Shown here piece after piece: positions 36,830-47,006 of a stretch of DNA of 64,000 nt. The notes under the pieces were generated by a model. The model was not told the DNA's origin. It did no database searches and saw only the letters and a program-made list of their open reading frames with translations. Position numbers and translations under genes: made by a program. Source of the stretch: JAJDXO01 sp965207535. GTDB taxonomy: Bacteria > Pseudomonadota > Alphaproteobacteria > Rhodospirillales > UBA2165. Every line of letters starts with the position of its first letter. The first letter of the stretch is position 1. The stretch covers positions 297,122 to 361,121 of the forward strand of contig CBDBMR010000013.1 in the NCBI GenBank assembly GCA_965207535.1. The letters run 5' to 3'.

Positions 36830-36857
36830 GGCTTATGTGGAGTTCCACATAAGCCGC
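36828..36857. repeat. 30-bp palindrome at the RIT outer border
   Basis: GCGGCTTATGTGGA and its exact complement are separated by GT. The first bases overlap the RIT end; most of it is displaced 3' coding sequence of the helicase gene. It shares ATGTGGA..TTCCAC with the RIT ends. It was probably the palindromic insertion target, and the arms resemble paired recombinase binding sites. Confidence 0.75.
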
Positions 36858-36862
36858 ACTGG
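36830..36862 (+). pseudogene. Displaced 3' end of the exonuclease-RecQ-UvrD gene
   Basis: Joined to the codons before the RIT element, this piece continues the helicase frame as AYVEFHISRTG. After the second IS21 copy and its target duplication, the frame resumes at 38585 and reads Val, then TGA at 38589-38591. So the ancestral protein ended VVVPAAYVEFHISRTGV. These codons are no longer translated as part of the helicase. Confidence 0.8.
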
Positions 36863-38578
36863 TGTAGAGCGACAATCTGGATGGCAGGTGCGCGTCAATC
36901 AGGATGTCAGTATTGACGTCGCGGCGATGTGAAGTTTTTCGGGACGTCGGACCAATTGCAAGAGTTTTTCCGCCGGTTCTGCTTTTGGCGGATTTGTCTG
37001 TCGCGGGACCAGCCGCGGCCCGCGAGCGTGAAGCGCCGCGGGCCGCGGGGTTGGCGCGGTGATGTCGGTTCAGCCGGTGGGCGTGTTTTTTTCCGTGGCC
37101 TTCTTGGCGGGCCGGCCCCGCTTGCGCGGTTTGGCATTGAGTGCTTCGCGCCGCCGGTAGCTCTCGACATTCATTTCCAGGATCGTGGCGCGGTGCACCA
37201 GGCGGTCGACGGCGGCGACGGCGGTGGTCTCGTCCGGGAAGATGCGGTTCCATTCGGAGAACGGCTGGTTTGCGGTGATCAGGAGCGAGCGGCGCTCGTA
37301 CCTGGCCGAGATGAGTTCGAACAGCACGCTTGTTTCGGCCTGGTCCTTTTGGACGTAGGCGAAGTCGTCGAGGATCACGAGGTGGAACCGGTCGAGCCGC
37401 GCCATCAGGTTTTCCAGCGTCAGTTCACGTCGCGCCACCTGGAGGCGCTGCACCAGGTCGGTGGTCCTGGAGAACAGCACCCGGTAGCCGTTCTCCACCA
37501 GCGCCAGCCCGATCTCCGCGATGAAGGCGCGATAGGCCGCGACATCGGCGAAGTCCGCCGACCCGCGGAGCGCCAGCGCGTCGGCGATCTCGCGCTTGAG
37601 GTGGCCGTGCGGGCTTTCAATCGCGCCGTTCTCGTGCGCCACGCCCCGGTTGTTGCGGGACGGGGCCATCCCGTAGTGCCGGCAGAGCAGGCGATAGCGC
37701 TCGGTCATGTCCTCGGCATCGTCCTTGCAACGGTTCCGGAACCCCGCCGACAGGCTGTCGGTGCGATGCTCACCCGGCGCGCCTCCCAGGGACCAGAGGG
37801 CGGCCTGCAGTCCCGCGGCCAGGGCCGTGAAGCTCTCGCCGCCGAGAACCACGTCGGCATGCCGGAACCCCGACCAGGGAAGCCGGAAGTGGTACAGCAT
37901 GTGATCCAGCGGCCGGCCGCCGACGGTGACGCCGGAAGCGTTCATGCGGGTGAAGTCCGACAGGCCGAGCCGGCCGGGCGTGTGCGTCTGCCGGAAGATC
38001 ACCTCCCGGTCCGGGCCGTGGCGGGCCCGCCAGTCGCGGATCCGCCGTTCCAGGGTGCGGCGCACCCCCGGGTCCAGATCGGGGTGACGCCGCATCAGCT
38101 CCTCGAACACGCCGACCGCGCGAATGCCCGAATCGCCCTCCAGCATCGGCACGACCTCCTCATCGAATATCCCGGCCAGCGGATCCGGGCGGCGGCGCCC
38201 CCGCGGGGCCTTCTTCTGAGAGGGGAGCGTCGGGTCCCGGTTGATCCGGTAGCCGCTGCGGGCGCTGAAGCCGGCCTTCGCGGCGGCCGCTTCCGTCGAG
38301 TGGGATTTCCTGTGTTTCATGAAAGACCTCATTTGGTTGTCCGTTACGTGGTGACCGGGCAACTTGCTCTCCTCTGCTCGAGAATGATCGCAAGGCTATT
38401 ACCCGGCCAGCCGCAAACACCAAACAAGGCCCGGGAGGGGGAGAAAAATCGTCGTTCCGGCTGCCGCCAACTCCAGTCGGGCTACGCCCTCCTTACGTTG
38501 GCGCCAGCCGGAAGCACCCCCTCAACGAGACTGCCATCCTGATTGTCGCTGGACTGCCATCTTGATTGTCGCGCTAGA
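36863..38578 (-). mobile_element. IS21-family element, internally deleted copy
   Basis: 1,716 bp with the same ends as the copy at 21969-24724, flanked by the 6-bp duplication CACTGG (36857-36862 and 38579-38584). It lacks 1,040 bp found in the complete copy. The breakpoint carries one CGATC (37510-37514) where the parent has two, one in istB (22616-22620) and one in istA (23656-23660), so a short-repeat deletion after or during insertion explains it. Its ends are intact and could be moved by the other copy. Confidence 0.93.
37070..38332 (-). CDS. In-frame IstA-IstB fusion created by deletion
   Basis: 420 residues. The first three quarters are IstA up to AYRAFIAEI, keeping the DDE triad region through ESPHGHLKREI; it then continues as IstB from GLALVENGYRVLFSR to the normal IstB end. 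The IstB Walker A (GPPGTGKS) and N-terminal domain are lost, while Walker B (ILDDFAYV) remains, so ATP use is unlikely. The IstA C-terminal domain is also lost. Probably inactive, or a dominant inhibitor of the complete copy (inference). Confidence 0.88.
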   Translation of the reverse strand: MRSFMKHRKSHSTEAAAAKAGFSARSGYRINRDPTLPSQKKAPRGRRRPDPLAGIFDEEVVPMLEGDSGIRAVGVFEELMRRHPDLDPGVRRTLERRIRDWRARHGPDREVIFRQTHTPGRLGLSDFTRMNASGVTVGGRPLDHMLYHFRLPWSGFRHADVVLGGESFTALAAGLQAALWSLGGAPGEHRTDSLSAGFRNRCKDDAEDMTERYRLLCRHYGMAPSRNNRGVAHENGAIESPHGHLKREIADALALRGSADFADVAAYRAFIAEIGLALVENGYRVLFSRTTDLVQRLQVARRELTLENLMARLDRFHLVILDDFAYVQKDQAETSVLFELISARYERRSLLITANQPFSEWNRIFPDETTAVAAVDRLVHRATILEMNVESYRRREALNAKPRKRGRPAKKATEKNTPTG

Positions 38579-38591
38579 CACTGGTGTTTGA

Positions 38592-38885
38592 GCCCGACGG
38601 ATAGGCAATCTCACCCTGCCGATCGCCATCGCGACCTGTAACCCGTGGCTCTTGATCCCGTTACGATCTTGTTCACATAGCCACTCAGCCTCGAACTCAG
38701 TTGTTTTGTGGCATTAGCCACTGCGTCGCGAATCAAATGGCTGGATTAGGGTGGACGGTTCACCTGAAACCCGAATAATTTGATTCGAAGACAGTCAGCA
38801 GGTACTGCCAAACCGGCATTCCAAATTCACTAGAAATTTCTGGAGCCCGGCTTGAAGTCCCGCCTCAAGATGATTGGTTTGAATC
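38592..38885. other. Intergenic region
   Basis: About 290 bp after the restored stop of the helicase gene. No gene is seen. AGAAATTTCT, a 10-bp palindrome, lies about 50 bp before the next start codon and could be part of its promoter. Confidence 0.4.
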
Positions 38886-39935
38886 ATGCCAAACAGCGTC
38901 GGTCTTGTTCCTCGTAATCGCCTTGGCTGGATTCCCAGTCATCTACGGCTGCCTCATGAGTATTGCTTCTTCTTGCACGACGAAATCGCTCGGATGTTGG
39001 TGGAATACGAAGAGGAAGAAGCGCATTTTGTCTCGATAAAGTTCGCAAACGACGAAGATGCGCTCAGATTTCGGAAGCAAGCTGATGCGGGTGACGTACT
39101 ATCGGCAATGCGCGCGAGCGGTTATGAGCCGGAGGCACGACGTCTAATTCTCAACCAAATTACGATGGCGATGGTGTCTGACTGCGCGCACCACATTTAT
39201 GAAGCATTGCGCTGCTTGGAAAAACGTAAGGTCATTGTGGCATTCAATCTGTTGCGTAAGCCCCTGACTGACAACCTTCTGTACCTGTCATGGATGCTTG
39301 GCAACGAAGATGAGTTTTACTCAGCATTTTCCGCTGACAGTCCCAAAGGAATCACCACTGCAATATTGAAGGGGCGTCGAAGGGAAATATTGTCAGATGC
39401 CCTGCAAAAGACCAGTTTAGCAGACGATTTGACGGTCGATTTCCTGAACAATGTACTGTTCGACCGTAGATATCCCTTTGGCTTTCAAAAACTATTCCAG
39501 CACGCTGTTCACTTAATCACTGTCCGACATATGGAGCTTCGGACTGAACCCGAGAATTTTAACTTCATATTCAAGAATTTTGCCGACGACGACCTCTACG
39601 AAGCGACATACGACGCACTACCCCACATTCTTCTCTATCTTTCACATGTGGTACTTGGACTATTCCAACAAATAGTCCCCTCTATTGCCGGAGCGAAGAA
39701 CGCCTTTGAAGTCCGCTCAATTCTTGGGCTATATCTCGTGAAGAGGGATGAGAATGGGCAGCATGCGGTAGATCAATTGGTTAGCCTGCCAGAGGTCAAA
39801 TGCCCCAACTGCAAACGCGGGCTGAAGATTACACTACACAATGCTGCGCGGATCGTCCTGACAGAGACCTTTAGGTGCACGCACTGTCGCCGCGTTCACC
39901 ATTTCCCATTTTTCGTGGGTATTCTGACCTCATGA
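38886..39935 (+). CDS. Hypothetical protein with C-terminal zinc ribbon
   Basis: 349 residues, AT-richer than the flanks. The body is helical (LNQITMAMVSDCAHHIYEAL, LRKPLTDNLLYLSWMLGNE), of the type seen in large HEPN-like or DUF5677-like proteins. A C-terminal zinc ribbon is clear: VKCPNCKRGLKI, then RCTHCRRVHHF. No catalytic motif recognised. Alone between the IS21 copy and a gene-poor stretch; probably acquired. Confidence 0.7.
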   Translation: MPNSVGLVPRNRLGWIPSHLRLPHEYCFFLHDEIARMLVEYEEEEAHFVSIKFANDEDALRFRKQADAGDVLSAMRASGYEPEARRLILNQITMAMVSDCAHHIYEALRCLEKRKVIVAFNLLRKPLTDNLLYLSWMLGNEDEFYSAFSADSPKGITTAILKGRRREILSDALQKTSLADDLTVDFLNNVLFDRRYPFGFQKLFQHAVHLITVRHMELRTEPENFNFIFKNFADDDLYEATYDALPHILLYLSHVVLGLFQQIVPSIAGAKNAFEVRSILGLYLVKRDENGQHAVDQLVSLPEVKCPNCKRGLKITLHNAARIVLTETFRCTHCRRVHHFPFFVGILTS

Positions 39936-40592
39936 ACATCGACGAATGACCTTGCCTCCCTAACCGGGTCCATTTGCCGAGTTAGGAATTGGGCATGGGC
40001 AACAGTTGGGGCAAAGCGAACGTATTCGTGGGCGGGCGGTCGGGTATTGCAGAAACGGACGTCCCGTCGCGACCTGCTGGTGTCGGCGCTAGTCCCGATC
40101 AGTCATCAAGTAGTCGGTGACAGGCGCGCCCGGAAGTGCGGAGCCGGGGAAGCGGATACCGGCAGCGAACAGGATGTCCACGAGGTCGGCCGTGAGGGTC
40201 GACGGTCGCGCCTCGAATCGAAGAAAGGGTTTCAACACTCAGGCGACTTTCCAGGCTCTCTGGCACCTCGTCGCCTCGCTTGAAATACCGTAGACCGACG
40301 GAGCATCATCTTCAAATCCTTGCCAAGCACCGTGACACAGCGCATTGCGCCAGACTCGGAGCTTGCCCAGGCGGGTGAGGTAAGTGCGTGCGACCTCGTC
40401 GGGTAACCGGAACGATGATCGGCGATTTTTTTTCGATCATACGCCAGACGCCGCATGACCCGCCTTGCGCCCCCTGCGCTACTCAAGTGTATGATTCGAT
40501 GCAGGAAATCCCCTACCAGCAGAATTTGACATGGCCGCAACGCGGGTCCAAATCGACTCCCGGGGGCATAGTGTTGCGGGAGACGCCGGGAG
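39936..40592. other. Gene-poor stretch with a possible coding scrap
   Basis: About 650 bp. On the minus strand a frame from a GTG at 40238 to a TAG at 40089 reads VDILFAAGIRFPGSALPGAP and has coding-like composition, but at 49 residues it is too short to assign and may be the tail of a lost gene. The rest shows no gene, repeat or RNA that I can support. Confidence 0.4.
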
Positions 40593-40790
40593 ATGCCGGA
40601 CAGGGAAGATCGCGGGATTGACGTCATGCGCGGCGTGGCGACGAACGACAATGGCGGGGCCGAGGCGCGGATCGACGACGCCGTCGTGACCCTGGCCAGG
40701 CTCATCGGCCGGCGCATCGCGCGCGAGCATTTCGAGGCGATCCGCGCCGCCAACGACAACGCGCCGGAGATGGATGCCGGCGATGGGTAG
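40593..40790 (+). CDS. Small recombinase-associated protein
   Basis: 65 residues (or 54 from the ATG at 40626). The segment DDAVVTLARLIGRRIAREHF, then EAIRAANDNAP, is a pattern I know from short alphaproteobacterial genes found next to large serine recombinases. Helical and basic in the middle. It lies about 0.9 kb upstream of such a recombinase, with a toxin-antitoxin pair between. No function known. Confidence 0.55.
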   Translation: MPDREDRGIDVMRGVATNDNGGAEARIDDAVVTLARLIGRRIAREHFEAIRAANDNAPEMDAGDG

Positions 40791-40830
40791 AAGACCCGAG
40801 ACCATGACCCAGCGCCGCGGGCTATGCCCA

Positions 40831-41340
40831 CTACAGCCCGAGTTGCTCGAACGTCCTAAGCGGCAGGTACAGGCGCAGCGGCCGCGACGGGAAGGGCACG
40901 AAGCCGTAGCGTTCATAGAAGGCGCCGGCGCGCTCGTGCAGTGCATCGACCACGACGGCATAGACGCCGATGGTGTCGCCCGCGCGGACGATCCGATGGA
41001 TCGCGTCGAGCAGCAGAAACTCGCCCAGCCCGCTCCCCTGGCTACGAAGATCGACGGCCAGCCGCCCGATGACGGCCGCCGGGATGGGATAATGCGGCAG
41101 GCGCCTGGCGACTTCCGCCGGCAGGTCGTCCTTCTCGAAGCTTGCCGCGGTCAGCGTGTAGTAGCCCGCAATCCGTTCGGACGGCTCGCCCGGCGCAACG
41201 AAGACCCGCGCGACACGCCGCCGGGCGTCCTGGGAAGCCTGCCGGCGGATGTAGCGGTCGAGAGACGGCTCCCCGCAGGAGAAGGACGCGCGGTCATGAT
41301 GCGGGCCAAGCGGCTCGACCGTCAGCGGCGGTTCATCCAC
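40831..41340 (-). CDS. GNAT acetyltransferase toxin (TacT/AtaT type)
   Basis: 169 residues. GNAT fold with the acetyl-CoA loop in LAVDLRSQGSGLGEFLL (the R/Q-x-x-G-x-G/A motif), CGEPSLDRYIRRQASQDA at the N-terminus, AGYYTLTAASF in the middle and FYERYGFVPFPSRPLRLYLP at the end. This is the diagnostic order of toxins that acetylate aminoacyl-tRNA. Its start overlaps the end of the DUF1778 antitoxin gene. Confidence 0.92.
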   Translation of the reverse strand: MDEPPLTVEPLGPHHDRASFSCGEPSLDRYIRRQASQDARRRVARVFVAPGEPSERIAGYYTLTAASFEKDDLPAEVARRLPHYPIPAAVIGRLAVDLRSQGSGLGEFLLLDAIHRIVRAGDTIGVYAVVVDALHERAGAFYERYGFVPFPSRPLRLYLPLRTFEQLGL

Positions 41341-41617
41341 CGATACGCTCGCGGTAACGGCGCTGGGCCCGCTTCAGCGCCGCATTCGGCGCGGGCGGAT
41401 TGAGCAGCGCGTCATGGAAGGCGTCCCAATCCGTCGCCGGGAGCACGATCCGCTCGCGCGCCTCGATCACCCGTTCGGCCGCGGCCACGGCGTTGTGCAG
41501 CACGAAACGGCTGAGCGTGGTTTCCTCATAGGCCGCCGCGCGTTCGAGCTTGCGCTTGCTCCGGGCGTCGAGACGCAGGTGGACGCGCTCGTGCTTCGTC
41601 TCGGCTGTTTCGGTCAT
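41333..41617 (-). CDS. DUF1778 antitoxin (TacA/AtaR type)
   Basis: 94 residues from an ATG with GGGAGG upstream; the much longer frame reading through it is antisense to the recombinase gene. HERVHLRLDARSKRKLERAA is the ribbon-helix-helix start of DUF1778 antitoxins, and the C-terminal TDWDAFHDALLNPPAPNAAL is the toxin-binding tail. Represses its own promoter and blocks the acetyltransferase. Confidence 0.92.
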   Translation of the reverse strand: MTETAETKHERVHLRLDARSKRKLERAAAYEETTLSRFVLHNAVAAAERVIEARERIVLPATDWDAFHDALLNPPAPNAALKRAQRRYRERIGG

Positions 41618-41725
41618 TACGCTGCCTCCCATAAGAGATGGTGATGGACATATGCACCAAAACGGCGTACATAGCAAGCACGTCGGCGAACGGAGCCGGC
41701 GAGAGATAATAGGAGACCCTTCATC

Positions 41726-43409
<1,684 letters not shown>

Positions 43410-43539
43410 TTTTTGTAATACATCGACGACATCCGCTGACACAACTCGCCAGGCAGTGCATAAACCACTGTAAAAGATACATTTATTGACTTTTCCCTAC
43501 GCCAGACATGCGCAGTACTATGCGCCGATTTGATTCAAT

Positions 43540-43572
43540 TTGTTTGCCAATTGTTTGCCAATTGTTTGCCAG
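43540..43572 (+). repeat. Three tandem 11-bp repeats before an integrase gene
   Basis: TTGTTTGCCAA occurs three times head to tail (the last ends AG). It lies 40 bp before the integrase start and 130 bp after the tRNA scar. The spacing of one helical turn suggests binding sites on one face of the DNA for the integrase arm domain or an excision factor (inference). Confidence 0.7.
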
Positions 43573-43610
43573 TCCGATACGGTGATCTTCGGAGGTTAGG
43601 AACGAATAGC

Positions 43611-44804
43611 ATGACAAACCGGCTCACCAAGCGCACCGTTGACGCCCTCAAGGCGAATGGCAGCGATGCCGTCTACTGGGATGGCTACCTCACCGGCTTT
43701 GGGGTGCGTGTGCGCAAGTCGGGCCGGAAGATCTACGTCCTCCAGACCCGTGTTGACGGCAGACTGCGCTGGTTCACCATCGGCCCGCATGGCCCGCTCA
43801 CCGTCGACGAGGCCCGGACGAAAGCCCTGGAGATTTTGGCCTTGGCCAGGAAGGGAATCGATCTCCGCGAGAAGCCTACGACGCCCGCGCCCATGATGAG
43901 CGATCTCGGGAAGCGGTTCCTCGAAGACTATGTCCCGGACCACTGCAAGCCCAGCACGCTGGGGGAGTACCGTCGATCGGTCGAACTCTTCATCAACCCG
44001 GTGATCGGGACGCTACGGGTGTCGGAGGTGCAGCGCAAGGACATTGCCGAATTGCATCACGGCCTGCGCAAGACCCCCTACCAGGCCAACCGTACCCTCG
44101 GCGTGCTCTCCAAAATGTTTTCGCTCGCGGAGGTCTGGGGCTGGCGGCCGGACGGCACAAATCCCTGCCGGCATGTCAAACGCTATAAGGAAAGCCCGCG
44201 CGAGAGGTTCCTGTCGGAAGAGGAAACGGCGCGTTTGGGCGAAGTGCTGCGTGATGCCGAGGAAGAGATGCCTTCGGCGGTCGCGGCGTTCCGGTTGCTG
44301 TTGCTGACGGGCTGTCGGATGTCGGAGATCAGGGACCTGAAATGGGAGCATGTGAAGGAGGACTGCATCGAACTCCGCGACTCGAAAACCGGACCGCGCG
44401 TGGCACCGCTCGGCGAGTCCGCGCGGGCCGTCATCGACGCGCTGCCCGGTCCCCGCGAGCCGGACGCGTTCCTGTTTCCACGCTACGCCGAGGCGCGAGG
44501 CCAATCCAGCCTCTTCGCGTGCTGGCGCGCGGTCTGCGCCGACGCCGAACTCGGCAGGCTTCGATTGCATGACCTTCGGCATACCGCAGCCAGCCAGGCC
44601 GTCATGGCGGGTGAGAACCTGCCCCTGGTCGGCCGCCTGCTCGGCCATCGCAGGCACCGGACCACGGCGGGCTACGCCCACCTTGCCGACGGCCATCTGG
44701 TCGAGGCGGCGGAGAAGGTCGGGAGCCTGATCGCCGAGGCGATGAATCTCCGCAGCGAACCCTCCCCTTCCAGTCCCCGCGCGTGGCGGAGATATGGACT
44801 ATAG
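43611..44804 (+). CDS. Tyrosine integrase, tRNA-targeting type
   Basis: 397 residues from MTNRLTKRTVDALK; the longer frame upstream crosses the tandem repeats. Arm domain (GFGVRVRKSGRKIYVLQTRV), core-binding domain (FLEDYVPDHCKPSTLGEY) and full active site: TGCRMSEIRDL, HDLRHTAASQ, LLGHRRHRTT and GYAHLAD. The C-terminus is a Ser/Pro-rich tail. The nearby tRNA-Met 3' fragment is the probable attachment-site half. Fragments of similar integrases occur at 50.3 and 59.4 kb. Confidence 0.93.
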   Translation: MTNRLTKRTVDALKANGSDAVYWDGYLTGFGVRVRKSGRKIYVLQTRVDGRLRWFTIGPHGPLTVDEARTKALEILALARKGIDLREKPTTPAPMMSDLGKRFLEDYVPDHCKPSTLGEYRRSVELFINPVIGTLRVSEVQRKDIAELHHGLRKTPYQANRTLGVLSKMFSLAEVWGWRPDGTNPCRHVKRYKESPRERFLSEEETARLGEVLRDAEEEMPSAVAAFRLLLLTGCRMSEIRDLKWEHVKEDCIELRDSKTGPRVAPLGESARAVIDALPGPREPDAFLFPRYAEARGQSSLFACWRAVCADAELGRLRLHDLRHTAASQAVMAGENLPLVGRLLGHRRHRTTAGYAHLADGHLVEAAEKVGSLIAEAMNLRSEPSPSSPRAWRRYGL

Positions 44805-44936
44805 GTATGATGTTTCACCTTACTTGATGTTTCGATCATGCGCCGTTGTCGGACAACGACTAACTGCCGCAGGTTAGCCAACGAAGGATTCGACCGACCT
44901 CGACGCAGGTTGATACCATTCATGCCGCTTGATCTA

Positions 44937-44953
44937 ATAACCCAATGGGTTAT
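44937..44953. promoter_or_regulatory. 17-bp palindromic operator before the RelE-like pair
   Basis: ATAACCCA and TGGGTTAT flank a single A. The palindrome ends 10 bp before the toxin ATG and covers the likely -10 region. It is the natural binding site for the helix-turn-helix antitoxin encoded second in the operon, giving autoregulation. Confidence 0.7.
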
Positions 44954-44963
44954 ATTGTGAGGA

Positions 44964-45302
44964 ATGTATACAGTCGCCGAGACGCCGACGTTCACCCGTC
45001 AGGCCGACAAGCTGTTCAGCGAGGAGAAGCGGAAGGAGCTGATCGACTATCTGGCCGAAAATCCACTGGCGGGCGATGAGATTCCGGGAACCGGCGGCGT
45101 CCGAAAGCTGCGTTTCGCCACCTCGGGCCGGGGAAAGAGAGGCGGCGCACGGGTGATCTACTTCTACGGCGGCGAACACATGCCGGTCTACGCGCTTCTC
45201 GCCTATGCGAAGTCCGCCAAGACCGATTTGAGACCTCCGGAGCGGCGCGCCATCCGCGCTTTGGCCGCCGCGCTCAAGAGCAGCGGAAAGGAGAGAAAAT
45301 GA
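44964..45302 (+). CDS. RelE/HigB2-type toxin
   Basis: 112 residues. The pattern FTRQADKLFSEEKRKELIDY, IPGTGGVRKLRFATSGRGKRGG then ARVIYFY and ALLAYAKSAKTDLRPPERRA is that of RelE-superfamily toxins paired with NadS/HigA2-like antitoxins. Ribosome site GAGGA directly before the ATG. Overlaps the antitoxin start by four bases. Cuts mRNA in the ribosome when free (family knowledge). Confidence 0.92.
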   Translation: MYTVAETPTFTRQADKLFSEEKRKELIDYLAENPLAGDEIPGTGGVRKLRFATSGRGKRGGARVIYFYGGEHMPVYALLAYAKSAKTDLRPPERRAIRALAAALKSSGKERK

Positions 45303-45580
45303 GCACGTTCGGAGAAGACCTGATTCAGTCCCTCAACGAGGCGCTGGCCCATGCAAAGGGCGAAGGACCCGCCGTCGTCCATGCGCCCGTGACCCCGCGC
45401 GAGGTCCGCAAGCAGGCGAAGCTCACTCAGGCGCAGATGGCCCCCCTGATGGGCATGAGCCTTTCCGGCTACCGCAAGTGGGAACAGGGTGTCCGGCGAG
45501 TCAGCGGCCCGGCGGCGACACTGCTGCGGGTGATCCAGAAGGAGCCCGAGGCGGTCAGGCGCGCGTTGTTGTCAGCATGA
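45299..45580 (+). CDS. Xre-type antitoxin of the RelE-like pair
   Basis: 93 residues. The HTH is VRKQAKLTQAQMAPLMGMSL, then SGYRKWEQGVRRVSGPAATL; the N-terminal 40 residues wrap the toxin. ATGA overlap with the toxin gene. It likely binds the palindrome upstream of the operon. Confidence 0.92.
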   Translation: MSTFGEDLIQSLNEALAHAKGEGPAVVHAPVTPREVRKQAKLTQAQMAPLMGMSLSGYRKWEQGVRRVSGPAATLLRVIQKEPEAVRRALLSA

Positions 45581-45603
45581 TCGGAATCGGTCCAGAGTTT
45601 CAG

Positions 45604-46455
45604 TCAATTCGCTGTTTTCTGTTTCACTACTGCGTTACGGAGTTGTTTTTTCACATCCGGCGGAAGCTGAATGTTCTTGATGACCCAATCGCAGACCTCG
45701 GCGGATAATGCCGCAGCTTGGCTGTCCGGTGCCTTCTCTAATGGACGTAGAATCGAGCGTCCTAAGACCGAATTGTGAGCCGCCATACCGGACCGAAGAG
45801 AGCCGTGGGAGAAGTCCTTCGGCGCGAAGGGAAGATTAAGGTTTAGGAACACGTCACGTAACCGCTCGCCGCGTTCGCCGGCCGCCGTCTTTTCGAGTTT
45901 GCAGAACTGCGATACGGACCATTCTGCTGGCTGTCGAATTAGTGTGTCACGGTACGCTAGGTTCTCCTTGTTCCTGCGCCATTTCCCCAGATAATATGCG
46001 TCTAAGGGCACACACAATCGGCGCAACGCGAAAACCAAAATATCAAGCTTAAAGAGGTCTTCTTTGTGTCGATAGAATCCGAATATCTGATAACGATTGT
46101 CGGCATTGCCGTTATCGTGCAGTCGCCGGATAAAGTTATCTGGAGTTTCATCGCGCCAGCGATCAGTATCGAGATCGTCAGGCTTTTTCAAATTACTTGG
46201 CAAAAGTTCCGGTGCAATGCACTTTATTTTTCGATAGAGCTTCACAATGTCAACAGAGTAACCTTTGCTCGACTCCCCGTTCAACAGGAGCGCTGCCTTC
46301 ATGTATTTCTCAAGGGCGTGAACGGAGAGCCAAAAGTAGTCAATATGTAGCCCTTCAACAAAACACCAACGTGCTGCAATGTAGTTATCGTCAGCAGTGT
46401 CCACAAAGAGTTCTCGGACGATTTCTACATGAATGGGGCTAATTTCGTGTGCCAT
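45604..46455 (-). CDS. HEPN-domain protein
   Basis: 283 residues from MAHEISPIHVEIV. The N-terminal 110 residues (YFWLSVHALEKYMKAALLLN, GYSVDIVKLYRKIKCIAPEL) match the helical HEPN fold, in which such 'H-A-x-E-K-x-x-K-A' helices precede a catalytic or ligand pocket. The rest is unrecognised. AT-rich relative to the toxin-antitoxin pair it faces. HEPN proteins often act as RNases in antiphage systems, but no partner gene is adjacent. Confidence 0.7.
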   Translation of the reverse strand: MAHEISPIHVEIVRELFVDTADDNYIAARWCFVEGLHIDYFWLSVHALEKYMKAALLLNGESSKGYSVDIVKLYRKIKCIAPELLPSNLKKPDDLDTDRWRDETPDNFIRRLHDNGNADNRYQIFGFYRHKEDLFKLDILVFALRRLCVPLDAYYLGKWRRNKENLAYRDTLIRQPAEWSVSQFCKLEKTAAGERGERLRDVFLNLNLPFAPKDFSHGSLRSGMAAHNSVLGRSILRPLEKAPDSQAAALSAEVCDWVIKNIQLPPDVKKQLRNAVVKQKTAN

Positions 46456-46571
46456 TGTCTTTGTTGAGTCGTAAGGCTCGGCGCTATTGGTGTCAGAGCA
46501 AAGTGCCACGGTCGAATGCCTTCGGTGCAAATTCGGTTAAGGGTGGATCATTCACAACATCTACCGCCACG

Positions 46572-46733
46572 CTATTTTGCTTGCAAATCCTTCTCGTTGA
46601 GCATCAACAATTTCGATAGTGCCTCCTCCTCCGAAATCCCGGTGTCCCATCCGTAGGCCGCCGCCACGGCGGCATCGAGGGCGGCGTGGGCGTCGGCGAG
46701 CCATTGCGGGCGGTCGTTGTAGAGGTTGGTCAT
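46572..46733 (-). pseudogene. C-terminal scrap of a DNA methyltransferase
   Basis: 53 codons reading LYNDRPQWLADAHAALDAAV, AAAYGWDTGISEEEALSKLL, MLNEK. This is the conserved tail of large YeeA-type DNA methyltransferases (usually 'LYN.RP.WL...H..LD.AV..AYGW..... EE.L..LL.LN'). A stop lies just upstream in the same frame, and the body of the enzyme is missing. An old deletion scar. Confidence 0.8.
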
Positions 46734-47006
46734 GGATCGACGATACCAGACGTCTTACGCATGAAGGAATTAAACAGCTCCGGTACGCCCGGAAAACAAG
46801 GAAGTCTCCAATCACTATTCCAAACGAAGAATTGGAGTACTACTATCCAAAGTCGCTGAGGATGCCGCAGTGAGGCATCTAGTCGAAGCCAGCCGTTGTT
46901 GGCTGGGGCCAGCGGGCTTCATCATGAAGACCCGCGGACGGGGTGCCGATTTCGGCGACCCTATGGAAAAGCTCTCGCTTGAGCGCAAGTTATCGGACGC
47001 TCCGCC

